From Actinomycetota bacterium (lineage in GTDB: Bacteria > Actinomycetota > Geothermincolia > Geothermincolales > RBG-13-55-18), in the NCBI GenBank assembly GCA_014360645.1, contig JACIXD010000008.1:1-64000 (forward strand): a stretch of DNA of 64,000 bases, read 5' to 3'. Under the pieces are notes generated by a model. That model was not told the origin of the DNA. It did no database searches and saw only the letters and a list, made by a program, of their open reading frames with translations. Below, in pieces: positions 1 through 8,898 of the stretch (its first letter is position 1; each line of letters starts with the position of its first letter). A program made the position numbers and the translations under genes.

Positions 1-64
1 CCATGAGCAGGTGGTAGGTATAGGTCCTGTCTCCCCGGCGGTTGCGGATAGTCTGCACATACAT
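1..64 (-). CDS. N-terminus of a probable IS1634/IS4-type transposase (cut by window edge)
   Basis: Reading leftward from an ATG at 64, 21 codons are open to the window edge and begin M-Y-V-Q-T-I-R-N-R-R-G. A short start of this kind, a hydrophobic 'YV' followed by a basic stretch and 'TYTYHLL', is usual for IS1634-like DDE transposases. Only the first 21 residues are visible, so neither the family nor the intactness of the gene can be established. The AT-rich stretch just upstream (about 65-120) would carry the promoter and terminal repeat of the element. Confidence 0.4.
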   Translation of the reverse strand, partial: MYVQTIRNRRGDRTYTYHLLM

Positions 65-333
65 ATTAGCAACTTTATATCATAATCATACCTTGTTGTA
101 AAGGTACTATATAATCGATGGCGCCTTTGTAATCTTAGCAACATGACCAGGCATGATTCAACCCCATATGGGGATTTACCTGGGCTTCTATGGATTGATT
201 ATATTCATGGCTCGGAAGTTCCGTTGAATCAAAGTTCGAGACTTCGATAACCGGAGGGAGGAGAAACTTCGATCACCGGAGGGAGGAGCCCCGGAGGGAG
301 ACGAGTCAGGACAATGATTAGAACGGTCTAGCG
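65..333. other. Intergenic, AT-rich then purine-rich repeats
   Basis: The left part is AT-rich, unlike the surrounding DNA. At about 243-300 a short motif (cttcgat followed by a-ccggagggagga) occurs twice in direct orientation with a third partial ccggagggag. No gene is apparent. Confidence 0.4.
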
Positions 334-1866
334 TTAGGTTTCTGCTGGAAAATGTCCCATGTCCGGGGCTGACCCCATTGTTGAAGCTCGGAGGGAGCGT
401 ACCAGGCGTCGGTCCTCATGGTCGAAGGTGCGCAGGAGCAGGAGGGCCGCCAGGTATATGAGGAGAAAGGCAACCACCATCTCCACGGGAGGCAGCACGT
501 GGCGCAGGGGCAGCATGGACAGCACGGCGGTGGCGGAAGCGGCCAGCGGTTTCCAGAGGCGGAAGATGCGCGGACTGACTCCCAGGTGTTTCCAGGAGAA
601 GAACGCGCTGCACGCGAACAGGCAGGCCTCGGCTACCAGGGTGCTCACCGCCGCCCCCATCAGTCCAAGCAGGGGCGCGAGGATGAGGCAGAGCCCGGTG
701 TTGACGGCGGCGCAGAGGAGGATGGCGATCACGCTGAGGCGCTGCTTGTACTGCGAGTTGAGCAGGTCGATGAGGGGGATGTAGGCGAAGCTGAAGAGGG
801 GTATGGCCGCCAGCGCCCACAACGCCGGCGCGGCCCCCGCGTATTCCCGGCCGTAAACGGCGGATATCACCTGGGGCGCGTAGATCACCAAGAGGCCCGA
901 AAAAGGCAGGCTCAGGCAGGCGAGGTACTTCACCACCAGGCGGATGGCGGCGTGGTGCCGGCCGCCGGGCGACTTCCCCACCCTGGAGAGGAAGGGGAAC
1001 ACGGCGGTCATGCAGGTGGCGGGGATGATGGCCAGCATCCAGATCACGCGATACGCGGAACTGAAGAGCCCCGCTTCCTCGTTCCCCCTCAAAAGCGAGA
1101 GCAGCACGGTGTTGGAGTACCCGAATAAAAAGGTGAGCACCCCGATGACCCCGAAGGGTATGGCGCCCACTACCATCTTTTTCCAGAATGCCAGATCGAA
1201 GGTGAAGACGGGCTTGCCCAGTTTGCGGGTGAGGATGATGAAGTCCATAGCCATGGATACCGTGGCCCCCACCATCATGGCGAAGGCCACCCCCATGAGC
1301 CCGTAGCCGTTGAAGAGCAGGGCCGTGCCCACGCCGAAGGTGAGGAGGATGTCCACTACGTCCACCAGGGCCTGGTATTTCATGACCTCGAAGGCCTGGA
1401 AGATGGCGTCGAAGAAGCGCCGCATCCCGGTGAAGACCAGCAGGCTCAGCCCGATGAGGAAGAGGGGGAATCGTCCGTCGGGGCTCCTGGGCGCGAAGAG
1501 CAGGATGACTGCGACCAGCCCCGTGCTCGCCAGCCCCGCCAGCAACCTCAGCACCGATAGGTCGCCGATGTAGCGCGCCACGTCCTCGCGGTGGTTGGCG
1601 AGCTCGCGCACCACCATCTTGGGCAGGCCCATCTCGCCCACGATGACCAGGATGGAGGCCAGGGAGAGGGCGAAGGAGAAGGCGCCGAAGCCCTCCGTGC
1701 CCAGATGCCTGGCGATGAGGATGGTGAAAAGAGGCATGAGCACCGCGCGGAAGGTGCCCCCACCCACGATCAAGGCTATGTTCTTCGCTATCCTCTTCGC
1801 GTCGTCCAGAGCCGCCCCCGTACTACAACGTCCTGCCGTTCGCGTATCTCTCTCCGAGACGCGCAC
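334..1866 (-). CDS. Polysaccharide/lipid flippase of the MOP (Wzx/MurJ-like) superfamily
   Basis: A 510-residue polytopic membrane protein with about 12-14 hydrophobic segments spread over its whole length, the layout of the oligosaccharidyl-lipid flippase branch of the MOP exporter superfamily. The segment 'IARHLGTEGFGAFSFALSL' near residue 50 is typical of Wzx-type proteins. It would flip undecaprenyl-linked glycans across the cytoplasmic membrane. No glycosyltransferases or other glycan genes accompany it here. The GTG start at 1866 lacks a clear ribosome-binding site, so the N-terminal 30 residues are uncertain. The last residues (G-S-A-P-D-M-G-H) are encoded by a REP-like palindrome at 354-376, so the natural C-terminus has apparently been replaced or extended. 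Confidence 0.85.
   Translation of the reverse strand: MRVSERDTRTAGRCSTGAALDDAKRIAKNIALIVGGGTFRAVLMPLFTILIARHLGTEGFGAFSFALSLASILVIVGEMGLPKMVVRELANHREDVARYIGDLSVLRLLAGLASTGLVAVILLFAPRSPDGRFPLFLIGLSLLVFTGMRRFFDAIFQAFEVMKYQALVDVVDILLTFGVGTALLFNGYGLMGVAFAMMVGATVSMAMDFIILTRKLGKPVFTFDLAFWKKMVVGAIPFGVIGVLTFLFGYSNTVLLSLLRGNEEAGLFSSAYRVIWMLAIIPATCMTAVFPFLSRVGKSPGGRHHAAIRLVVKYLACLSLPFSGLLVIYAPQVISAVYGREYAGAAPALWALAAIPLFSFAYIPLIDLLNSQYKQRLSVIAILLCAAVNTGLCLILAPLLGLMGAAVSTLVAEACLFACSAFFSWKHLGVSPRIFRLWKPLAASATAVLSMLPLRHVLPPVEMVVAFLLIYLAALLLLRTFDHEDRRLVRSLRASTMGSAPDMGHFPAET
354..376. repeat. REP-like palindrome, GTCCCATGTCCGGGG type
   Basis: A 23-bp sequence identical to 19680-19702, ending in the gctgacccc half that also recurs at 46885. 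It lies inside the 3' end of the flippase gene and encodes its last residues. It belongs to the dispersed family described under findings. Confidence 0.7.
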
Positions 1867-2231
1867 ACCCGGTCAGTATGGGTGCGCCGTCTTATGATGT
1901 CAATCGGATGCATCAGGGCGGTGACTTTAGGTCCTCCCGGGTGCAGGGCGGCTGTCGACGGGCGCGACGGATGACCGCCCTGCCTCCGGGGCACCCTGAA
2001 GAGCTTTTTCAGCAAGATTCGGCACGGCTTGATGGTCAAATCCCCCATTACCCCACGTCTCCTCCACTTCCCTTGAGCAGTCTCGACCATGATAAGAGGT
2101 GAACCGGGCGCTGCTCGATAATCGAGCCCTGCTGGCGAGCAGGACGTTATCTCCGCCGTGGTCAGGCTTAAGTCATATTCGGCCCGGCTCGATACTCCAA
2201 ACAGGGAAGCGTGGCGCGAAAAGGAGTGCGT
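1867..2231. other. Intergenic, divergent promoter region
   Basis: About 365 bp between the leftward flippase and the rightward small membrane protein. Open frames here are short, overlap one another and lack ribosome-binding sites; no credible gene, RNA or terminator is seen. Confidence 0.3.
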
Positions 2232-2732
2232 ATGCTCGCTCTGGTCATCATCCTCGTCGTGGTGGCGAACCTCCTCGTCGACCTCGTGTTTATCGCCTGG
2301 TGGGTCAGGCGCCTGCGGGCGGAGGCCGCGGAACGGTTGCGCGAGATCACCGAGGAGGGGAAGGAAAAGGTCTACAACGTCGAGGATTGCAATTACCTGG
2401 GGCGCCTGTCGAAGGGGTACCGGCAGTGGAGGGGAAACGGCCTCCTGGCCCTTACCGACCGAGGCCTGCGCTTCCGCCAGCTCATCCCCCAGACGGAGAT
2501 CTTCATCCCACCAGACAGCATAACGGCGATCTCCGGGCCGCGCTCCTTCCTGGGAAAGAGCAAGTCCAGAGAGCTGCTGCGCGTGGATTTCACGGATGAG
2601 GCAGGCGCCGAAGACGCCTGCGCCTGGCTTCTTTCCTCCCCGGGGTGGTGGTTCGCCGCCCTGGAGGCGCTGCGCGCCGGAGAGGAACCTCCCGATGCCC
2701 CGTGGGAGGCCGGATCGGGAAGGCCGTCCTGA
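2232..2732 (+). CDS. Membrane-anchored protein of unknown function, possibly PH/GRAM-like
   Basis: 166 residues. An N-terminal transmembrane helix (about residues 2-24, L-A-L-V-I-I-L-V-V-V-A-N) is followed by a basic stop-transfer stretch and a short helical segment. A beta-rich region (about 45-135) with alternating hydrophobic residues reads like a PH/GRAM-type fold, which is a guess from pattern only. The ATG at 2232 is preferred because AAGGAG lies at 2221-2226 with a 5-nt gap; an upstream GTG at 2211 lacks a site. It stands alone and no family is recognised. Confidence 0.6.
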   Translation: MLALVIILVVVANLLVDLVFIAWWVRRLRAEAAERLREITEEGKEKVYNVEDCNYLGRLSKGYRQWRGNGLLALTDRGLRFRQLIPQTEIFIPPDSITAISGPRSFLGKSKSRELLRVDFTDEAGAEDACAWLLSSPGWWFAALEALRAGEEPPDAPWEAGSGRPS

Positions 2733-3124
2733 CCGCTTCCCGACTTCCACCGCCGTTCCCGCCCCGCCGTCGCCGGGAGGACCTTTAGGAGCCCGGGTTT
2801 AAGGCGTTGATACTACCTGCAGTTTCCCGCCCCCTGTCTCATCGCACGAGGGGCAGGCACGGAGAACGATGGACGGATTCCGAAGGGGCATCCCGACGCC
2901 CCTTCGAGGCCCGCTTTTGCCGTGGCCGTCTTTGCGCCGGAGTCCGCGGCGGAATCCGTGCCGGCAGGAGCGGACAGACCGGTAAAGCTTCGTGACAGGG
3001 AGGAGCCTGCCGAGAGCCCCAGGCACCTGCTCCACGGAACTCGCCGGGGCAAGCCTGCAAGACGTCATGACGTGGAGGCTGTCCGCAAGGCTGCGCACCG
3101 CTTGCTTCCTTCGCGCACGCGATG
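2733..3124. other. Intergenic region without recognised gene
   Basis: About 390 bp between convergent genes. Both strands have short open frames of composition-driven type (Arg, Pro and Ser rich). No RNA gene or clear terminator is seen. Confidence 0.3.
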
Positions 3125-3445
3125 CTACACGGCCTCCTTCTCGTAGTCGAAAAGGACGCAGGGAGGCACCGCGCTCCTCTCTCCGTCCTTGCCGTGGATG
3201 AGCTCGTCCTTGAGGGCCGACAGGAGTTGGGCCTGGCGGAAGGATTCCTTCTGCAGCCTCTCGATGGTCCTCCGGGTATGGAAATATAATTCGACGTCCT
3301 CGTCATGGCGCGGTACCGCTTTGGTCATGATGCCCAACGAGATGTTCGCCAGGCGGGCCATCAACAGGAGATCACAGAGGATCTTGCCGTTGGCCTCCTC
3401 CAGTTCCTGCAAAAAATACGAAGTCTTCAGGAATTCCCTGGTCAT
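3125..3445 (-). CDS. Small helical protein of unknown function
   Basis: 106 residues, predicted largely alpha-helical, charged and without signal peptide or membrane segment. The ATG at 3445 follows GGAGG with a 6-nt gap, a good initiation site. It lies 96 bp downstream of the phasin-like gene on the same strand, separated by a strong hairpin at 3469-3492. It may be co-transcribed with that gene and work with it. I do not recognise a family. Confidence 0.6.
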   Translation of the reverse strand: MTREFLKTSYFLQELEEANGKILCDLLLMARLANISLGIMTKAVPRHDEDVELYFHTRRTIERLQKESFRQAQLLSALKDELIHGKDGERSAVPPCVLFDYEKEAV

Positions 3446-3468
3446 CTGCGTCCTCCATTTGAAAGGTG

Positions 3469-3492
3469 GCCGGGACCCCGGAGGGTCCCGGC
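3469..3492 (-). terminator. Strong hairpin between two leftward genes
   Basis: A 10-bp GC-rich inverted repeat (arms built on CCGGGACCC / GGGTCCCGG) with a 4-nt CGGA loop. There is no T-tract, so it could be a processing or mRNA-stabilising hairpin rather than a rho-independent terminator. Confidence 0.45.
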
Positions 3493-3541
3493 TGTTCCGG
3501 TGAACTCGGGCGTGACCGTTGCCCGGGTATATGGGGGCGGC

Positions 3542-3970
3542 TCACTTGCTCTTGGAGACAACCTCTCCCGCCTTTTCCTTCTCCGCCTCCGTGGCAGCCG
3601 TGGCCACCGGGAAACCCCATATGCCCATCCAGTCGGTTCCCATCCAACTGCGCATCATCTCGACCTGCAGCTCCAGCCAGGTCTTGAACAACCTGGTGGG
3701 CGCATAGAGGCCGCCGTCGCCGCTGCTCGCCTGTTCCTCGAAGAGAGCGAGATTCTTATCGAGATACTTCTGCCAGGCCTCGCGGTTCCGCTCCAGGTTG
3801 GACATCCAGGAAGCGGTGATGGATTCCAGCTCGTTGCGCATCTTGCCGTTCTGCTCGAGGAGCATTTTCCAGAGCCTCTGTGCCTGGTCCTGGACCATAT
3901 CGGCGGTCCCGAACGCGGCCTGGTAATACAGCCTCAGCCCGCCGATAACCGATTGCTGCATGATATCCAA
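3542..3970 (-). CDS. Phasin-like helical protein
   Basis: 142 residues, almost entirely amphipathic helix (about 10-115), rich in Gln, Met, Trp and Leu, with a charged Lys/Glu tail ending K-S-K. Length and composition resemble phasins or the helical partner subunits of polyhydroxyalkanoate synthase, small proteins that coat storage granules. No catalytic motif is visible and no phaC is in the window, so this is an analogy. The TTG start at 3970 is chosen because AGGAGG lies 9 nt upstream; an internal ATG at 3961 is 18 nt from that site. Confidence 0.6.
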   Translation of the reverse strand: MDIMQQSVIGGLRLYYQAAFGTADMVQDQAQRLWKMLLEQNGKMRNELESITASWMSNLERNREAWQKYLDKNLALFEEQASSGDGGLYAPTRLFKTWLELQVEMMRSWMGTDWMGIWGFPVATAATEAEKEKAGEVVSKSK

Positions 3971-4119
3971 ATCCTGTCACCTCCTCATCTACCTGCCGGC
4001 CCCGGACACCGTGACGTCCCGCCCACGCGATTAAAGTCGTTTAATGCACCACTGCTTTCCCCTGGAGTGCTCGCACTGCCCCCTTAACCCTCGCCGATGT
4101 AATCGTATTCTTCACTGGA

Positions 4120-4338
4120 TTAATCGTCGAAGTATATGTGGGGGTGTGTCGCATCCATGATGTCGATGACGCGAGCCTCCTCCGTCTCCATGAACTCGGG
4201 TTCGTGGTAACCCGGATGGCTCGAGAAGCTGTGGTTACAGCCTTTGCTTCCGTTGCTGCGTGAGTCTCCGTAAGGCTTCTCGCTCCCGGCGTCATCCATC
4301 CCGCGGTCCTCTAGATACTCCTCGTCCAATGCATTCAC
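4120..4338 (-). CDS. Small acidic hypothetical protein
   Basis: 72 residues, strongly acidic at both ends (D-E-E-Y-L-E-D near the start, D-D at the end) with a Gly/Ser/His-rich middle. The GTG start at 4338 overlaps a GAGGAGG tract, which is closer than ideal. It may be a genuine small cytosolic protein or a spurious frame; composition is less Arg/Pro-rich than the non-coding frames around it, which favours coding. No family is recognised. Confidence 0.35.
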   Translation of the reverse strand: MNALDEEYLEDRGMDDAGSEKPYGDSRSNGSKGCNHSFSSHPGYHEPEFMETEEARVIDIMDATHPHIYFDD

Positions 4339-4453
4339 CTCCTCAATGGTGCCTCGTCGGGAAGCTTCCGATATCTATTGCAAGGGCGCCGAATTAAATG
4401 CGGGTTTATGGCAGGTAACGACTTGTTAACGTTTGCGTGTCATTTTCAACACG

Positions 4454-4544
4454 TTTAGCCACGCCCTTCCTCCTTGTTCGGTTGTTTCCATTACAGGTAG
4501 GAGGTTGTCTGTTGTCCCTCCAGGAGCCCAGACAGAATTCTTTA
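4454..4544 (-). mobile_element. Remnant of an IS256-type element end (no ORF left)
   Basis: About 90 bp matching, with point differences, the leader and outer end of the IS256-like fragment at 9579-9678: both read ccttcctccttgtt-ggttg, then a purine-rich stretch, then gtcccagacaga/gtccagacaca followed by aattctt. The transposase itself is missing and the position of its start codon is mutated (cac for cat on the + strand). Confidence 0.5.
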
Positions 4545-4787
4545 CGCACCGGCGTCCCCCAGGCGCTCGGGGCCGGGTCGCCACCCTGCCAGGGCTCGTG
4601 CCCGCCCCGCCTCCGCCCCCAGGCGCTCGCGGACGACTCATTGAACTTACGTAAGCACAGTATGGCTAGTTCCGGGCCCCAGCCCGTTGAACCGCCGATC
4701 GATCCACCTTTACCGTAAAAGTGCCCTCCATGCCTTCTGCATGACTTGCGTCATGCGCCCGGAGGGTGCTTGGCCGCCGTCTGTTGA

Positions 4788-6013
4788 ACAACCGATTATT
4801 ACGAGGCGGGGCGCAAGAAAGCCCAGGCTTACGAGCACTTTCCCGTGAGGCTGGGTATGAGCACCTACGAGTACGAGCTCGTGAACGGCGTCTACACGCT
4901 GCTCGGCTACGATCCCGTGCGCGCTTGGAGCGATTTCAATTACGTGAAGGCGAACGCCACCGACTCGGCCTCCGCCGCCACCGCCATGTCCACTTCTGTC
5001 GAGACCAGGAAAGGCGCCATCGGGGTGGACATCAACAACAATCCCTTATACCTCGTAGCCCAGCGCGCCGAGGAGCTGGGGATGGCCACCGGGGTCGTCA
5101 TCAGCGTGCAGTGGAGCCATGCCGCCCCGCCGGCTTCGTCGCCCACAACACCTCGCGGAACAACTATGCTCAGATCGCCAGGGAGATGATCGCGGGCAGC
5201 TCTACCGACGTCATCATGGGATGCGGCCATCCCTATTTTGATGATGACGGCAAGCCGGTATCTTCTCCCATCAGCTTCAAATACGTGGGCGAACAGGCGA
5301 CGTGGGATGCGCTGGTCGCCGGCACGGCGGGCAGGGGTGGATGCCGGCCACAACGGGATAATGGATGATGCCTGGAAGTTGTTCCAGAACCGTTCCGAGT
5401 CCCAGGTCCTGGCGTCCGGCGCCACTCCCAAGCGCGTCTGCGGCACCGCCCAGGCACACGCCACGCTCCAGCAGGGCAGGAGCGGCGACAAGAATGCGGA
5501 TCCCTACCGGGTGCCCTTGAACGAGAACGTGCCGACCCTTTCGGAGATGACCAGGGGAGCCCTCAACGTGCTCGACAACGACCGCGACGGGTTCTCCTCA
5601 TGGTCGAGGGAGGCGCGGTCGATTGGGCCAGCCACCACAACCAGAGCGGTCGTATGATCGAGGAAGAGACGGAATTCAACGACGCGGTAGATGCAGTCAT
5701 AGAGTGGGTGCATCGTAACGGCAACTGGGCCGAGACACTGCTGGTGGTGACGGGCGACCACGAGTGCGGCTATCTCTGCGGGCCTGGATCGGCCGCTGCG
5801 GGCAGGATGCAGCCCATCGTGAACAACGGGAGGGGCAACCTTCCGGGCATGGAGTGGTACAGCGACGAACACACCAATGCCCTCATACCTCTCTATGCCA
5901 AGGGCGTTGCCTCTATCCTTTTCTTCCGTTATGCCGACGGGTTCGGCCGCGTGCGCGGGCTTTTCATGGACAACACGGGGCAGGGGAAAGCCATCATGGA
6001 GATATTGCGCTGA
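4788..6013 (+). pseudogene. Alkaline phosphatase (PhoA-type), frameshifted and 5'-truncated
   Basis: Conceptual pieces together match an alkaline phosphatase. Frame 1 (4788-about 5125) contains the nucleophile region A-T-D-S-A-S-A-A-T-A-M. A second frame (about 5125-5335) continues A-G-F-V-A-H-N-T-S-R-N. The first frame resumes (about 5335-5595) with V-D-A-G-H-N-G-I-M-D. A third shift near 5600 brings in M-V-E-G-G-A-V-D-W-A and the metal-binding T-G-D-H-E. An in-frame TGA lies just upstream and the signal peptide and first strand are gone. With at least three frameshifts it cannot make an active enzyme. It sits directly before the PhoP/PhoR-type pair, consistent with a former Pho regulon member. 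Sequencing error is possible, but neighbouring genes are intact. Confidence 0.8.
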
Positions 6014-6092
6014 CTCCGACTGCCTCCCACACGGAGAAGGGGCCCCCTCGGGCTTCTCTGTCACGCGTTTCGCGGTGCAAGGTGCCCGGTGT

Positions 6093-6098
6093 TATATT
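6093..6098 (+). promoter_or_regulatory. Candidate -10 box of the phoP-phoR operon
   Basis: TATATT lies 15 bp before the ATG at 6113, predicting a very short 5' leader. This disfavours the in-frame GTG at 6101 as start. No convincing -35 is visible, which would suit activator-dependent (autoregulated) transcription. Confidence 0.3.
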
Positions 6099-6112
6099 AA
6101 GTGGGTGATGCG

Positions 6113-6853
6113 ATGACGGCGAGCGAGAGATCCGGAAAAGGCCCGGCTTTGAAGAAGATACTCATCATCGAGGACGAGAGGCCCCTGGCGGAGGCGGTCG
6201 AGTTCAGCCTGGAGAAAGAGGGCTACGAGGTGGACATCGCCCTCGACGGCGAGAAGGGCTGGGCGATGTTCTCCGGGAGCGATTACGACCTCATACTCCT
6301 GGACCTCATGCTCCCGGGGCTTGACGGCATGGAGATATGCCGCCGCGTGAGAGGAGCGGGCTCCACGCCCGTGATCATGCTCACCGCCAAGGACGCCGAC
6401 GTGGACAAGATCCTGGGATTGGAGATGGGCGCCGACGACTACATCACCAAGCCCTTCAACATGCGCGAGCTGGTGGCGCGCGTGCGCGCCGTGTTGCGGC
6501 GCGCGGCCGGGGAAGGCGTGGCCTCGACGTCCAGGACAAAACGCCTGGCGGCGGGAGACATCGTCCTGGACGCGGACAGGCACGAGGTCACCGTGGGGGG
6601 AAAGGTGGTGGAGATGCCCCTCATGGAGTACCGCCTGCTCGAGCTGTTCATGCGCAATCCCGGCAAGGCCCTGGGGCGCGAATACCTTCTTAACAAGGCA
6701 TGGGAGGGCGATTTCTACGGTCAGACCAAGACCCTAGACGTGCACATCCGGCGCCTGCGCGAGAAGATCGAGGAGGACCCGGCCAATCCGCGACACATCA
6801 TCACCGTGCGCGGGGTTGGCTACCGCTTCGAGGCGGGCGGAGCCGAGAGATGA
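6113..6853 (+). CDS. phoP: OmpR/PhoB-family response regulator, PhoP-like
   Basis: A DNA-binding response regulator. The receiver domain (about 13-130) has the acidic pocket in I-I-E-D-E, the phosphoacceptor Asp in L-I-L-L-D-L-M-L-P-G (about residue 64) and the K-P-F switch lysine. The C-terminal winged helix (about 145-240) ends T-V-R-G-V-G-Y-R-F as in OmpR/PhoB proteins. Its stop overlaps the kinase start (ATGA), giving a translationally coupled pair. With the alkaline phosphatase remnant upstream and pst-phoU downstream, phosphate-starvation control is the likely role. ATG 6113 is chosen over GTG 6101; neither has a Shine-Dalgarno sequence. Confidence 0.88.
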   Translation: MTASERSGKGPALKKILIIEDERPLAEAVEFSLEKEGYEVDIALDGEKGWAMFSGSDYDLILLDLMLPGLDGMEICRRVRGAGSTPVIMLTAKDADVDKILGLEMGADDYITKPFNMRELVARVRAVLRRAAGEGVASTSRTKRLAAGDIVLDADRHEVTVGGKVVEMPLMEYRLLELFMRNPGKALGREYLLNKAWEGDFYGQTKTLDVHIRRLREKIEEDPANPRHIITVRGVGYRFEAGGAER

Positions 6854-8670
6854 AAAGAAGCCTCCGGCGCGTCCTCATCACCAGATACACCCTGATCACC
6901 GCGTTTCTTCTGGTCGCCGTAGCCCTGCTGGTAGTCATTCCCATCAGGTCCTTCACCCTGTCCCGCGAGGAAGACACCCTGAAGGAACAGGCGGAGCTCT
7001 TCGCGCGCATTTTCCAGCCCTACTTCGACCCGCTGGGCGACCTGGAGATGGAGGAAGAGGACTTCGACGCCTACCTGGAGAGCCTGGCCTCGGACCTGCC
7101 GGCACGGCTCACGGTCATCGACGCGTCGGGCAGAGTGCTTGGGGACTCCGATTTCCCCGCCGAGGAGATGGAGAACCACGCCGGCAGGCCCGAGGTGGCG
7201 TCGGCTCTGCAGGGCCGTACGGCTTCCGCCCGCCGGGAATCTCGGACCCTGAGGAGAGATTTCATATACGCCGCCGCCCCGGTGCGCGTAGAGGGGCGGG
7301 TCGTCGGGGTCACCCGCGTGGCATTGGAGGAGGAGGACGTCTCTCCGGCGGTCTTCGGGGTGTGGTGGATAATCCTGGCAGCTTTCGGAGCCCTCCTCAT
7401 GGTGGTCGTGGCCGCCAGCCTGTGGACGGAGAGGTCACTGACCGGGGAGCTGGCGGCGATGCGGGAAGCCGCGTCGGGGTTGGCCTCCGGGGATTTGAGC
7501 CGCAGGGTAGCGGAACCCGGGATAGAGGAGTTCGATGCTCTGGCGAAGGACTTCAACGCCATGGCTGATCAGGTGCGGCGATGGATCGAGGAAGCGAGGA
7601 GCGAACGTGGCAGGTTGGAGGCGCTGATAGACAACATATCTGCGGGGATCATGGTGACGGACTCGGAGGCTCGCATCGCGATGCTCAACCATGCCGCCGA
7701 GGAGATCATGGGCCTGGGAGGGGTGGAGGTGGAGGGGCGGCGCGTGATCGAGGTCTTCTCCAGCCGCGAGCTCGACATCATCATCTCCAGGGCCGTCGAG
7801 GGAGAGGTCGTGGACGAGGAGATCGAGCTGCTCTACCCCCGGTGGGTGAATCTCCGCGTCAAGGCCAACCCCGTGAAGGGCTCGGATGAGAAGGTCGTCT
7901 CCACCGTGAGCGTCATCGAGGACGTCACCGAGCTCTCACGCTTGAACCGCATGCGCCAGGATTTCGTGGCCAACGTCTCCCATGAGCTGCGCACTCCGGT
8001 AGCCACCATAAGGGCCCTCGCCGATTCCCTGCAGGGGGGAGCGCTGGATGATCGGGAGAGGGCGGAGCGTTTCCTGCGCGACCTCGGGCACGAAGCGGCG
8101 AGGCTCTCACAACTCGTCGAGGACCTATTGACCCTGAGCAGGCTGGAGGCCAGGGAGACCTCGCTTCAGCTCGAGGAGTTCGAGCCGGTGGGGCTGGTGA
8201 GGGACTGCCTGGAGGACAAGGGCAAGATGGCCGAGAGGTTCGGGGTGAAGCTGGAGCTGGGGGAGGCGGGCGAGGAACTGGCGTTGGTGGCGGACCGCGG
8301 CCTTTTGAGGACCGCCATCAACAACCTCCTGGACAACGCCATAAAGTACAACCGGCCGGGGGGAAGGGTGAGGGTGGCCGTACGGGAAGGGGACGGCGCA
8401 TCCGCCTTGATCGAGGTGGAGGACACGGGCATCGGCATCAAGAGGGAGGAGCTCCCGCGCGTTTTCGAGCGCTTTTACCGCGTGGACCGGGCGCGCTCGC
8501 GCGAGACGGGCGGCACGGGCTTGGGACTGTCCATCGTCAGGCACATCGTGGACCTGCACGGCGGCACGGTGGAGGTGAGGAGCGCGGAGGGCGAGGGCTC
8601 CACCTTCACCATCCGGCTTCCAAAATGGGGCCAGACCTTCGATGTTATTGCTCCAGGGCTTGAACATTAA
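6850..8670 (+). CDS. phoR: PhoR-like membrane sensor histidine kinase
   Basis: 606 residues. TM1 (about 9-30), an extracytoplasmic domain (about 35-165), TM2 (about 170-195), HAMP (about 195-250), PAS (about 258-365), then a HisKA domain with the phospho-His in [12 protein letters not shown] (His378) and a HATPase with N-box [16 protein letters not shown] and G-T-G-L-G-L-S. This is the full layout of PhoR/PnpS kinases. It senses phosphate status, probably through PhoU and Pst, and phosphorylates the upstream regulator. The conserved domain ends at F-T-I-R-L-P-K; the remaining residues (W-G-Q-T-F-D-V-I...) are encoded by a REP-like repeat, so the C-terminus is a repeat-derived extension. Confidence 0.9.
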   Translation: MKRSLRRVLITRYTLITAFLLVAVALLVVIPIRSFTLSREEDTLKEQAELFARIFQPYFDPLGDLEMEEEDFDAYLESLASDLPARLTVIDASGRVLGDSDFPAEEMENHAGRPEVASALQGRTASARRESRTLRRDFIYAAAPVRVEGRVVGVTRVALEEEDVSPAVFGVWWIILAAFGALLMVVVAASLWTERSLTGELAAMREAASGLASGDLSRRVAEPGIEEFDALAKDFNAMADQVRRWIEEARSERGRLEALIDNISAGIMVTDSEARIAMLNHAAEEIMGLGGVEVEGRRVIEVFSSRELDIIISRAVEGEVVDEEIELLYPRWVNLRVKANPVKGSDEKVVSTVSVIEDVTELSRLNRMRQDFVANVSHELRTPVATIRALADSLQGGALDDRERAERFLRDLGHEAARLSQLVEDLLTLSRLEARETSLQLEEFEPVGLVRDCLEDKGKMAERFGVKLELGEAGEELALVADRGLLRTAINNLLDNAIKYNRPGGRVRVAVREGDGASALIEVEDTGIGIKREELPRVFERFYRVDRARSRETGGTGLGLSIVRHIVDLHGGTVEVRSAEGEGSTFTIRLPKWGQTFDVIAPGLEH

Positions 8671-8768
8671 GCCCGTGCATTCGAGGTCCGGTCTTGCGGC
8701 CGGAGCTGCTTGTGAGCAGAGAAAGACGGCGTAAGTCGCCGCCATCGAAGATCGAAGATGTGACCCCA
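8626..8768. repeat. REPIN-like pair of inverted REP sequences
   Basis: A forward copy (tggggccagaccttcgatg, 8626-8644) and an inverted copy at 8743-8768 (catcgaag-atcgaagatg-tgacccca) face each other across about 100 bp. The pair can fold into one long hairpin. The left copy lies inside the 3' end of the kinase gene. Confidence 0.6.
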
Positions 8769-8898
8769 AATATTTATCTTCCGTTAACCCACTTTTAATC
8801 GCGGTGGTTTTCAATGACATCGGTGCCGGGGACATTGGTTACCGGCACAGGACGGATAAGCAAGGAAAAGAACGGAAGGTAGAAAGGAGGTGAGAGAA

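Noticed and set aside
1788-2750. 320-codon frame on the - strand overlapping the small membrane protein and the flippase start
   Set aside because: It overlaps two better-supported genes, lacks a ribosome-binding site and has low-complexity composition.
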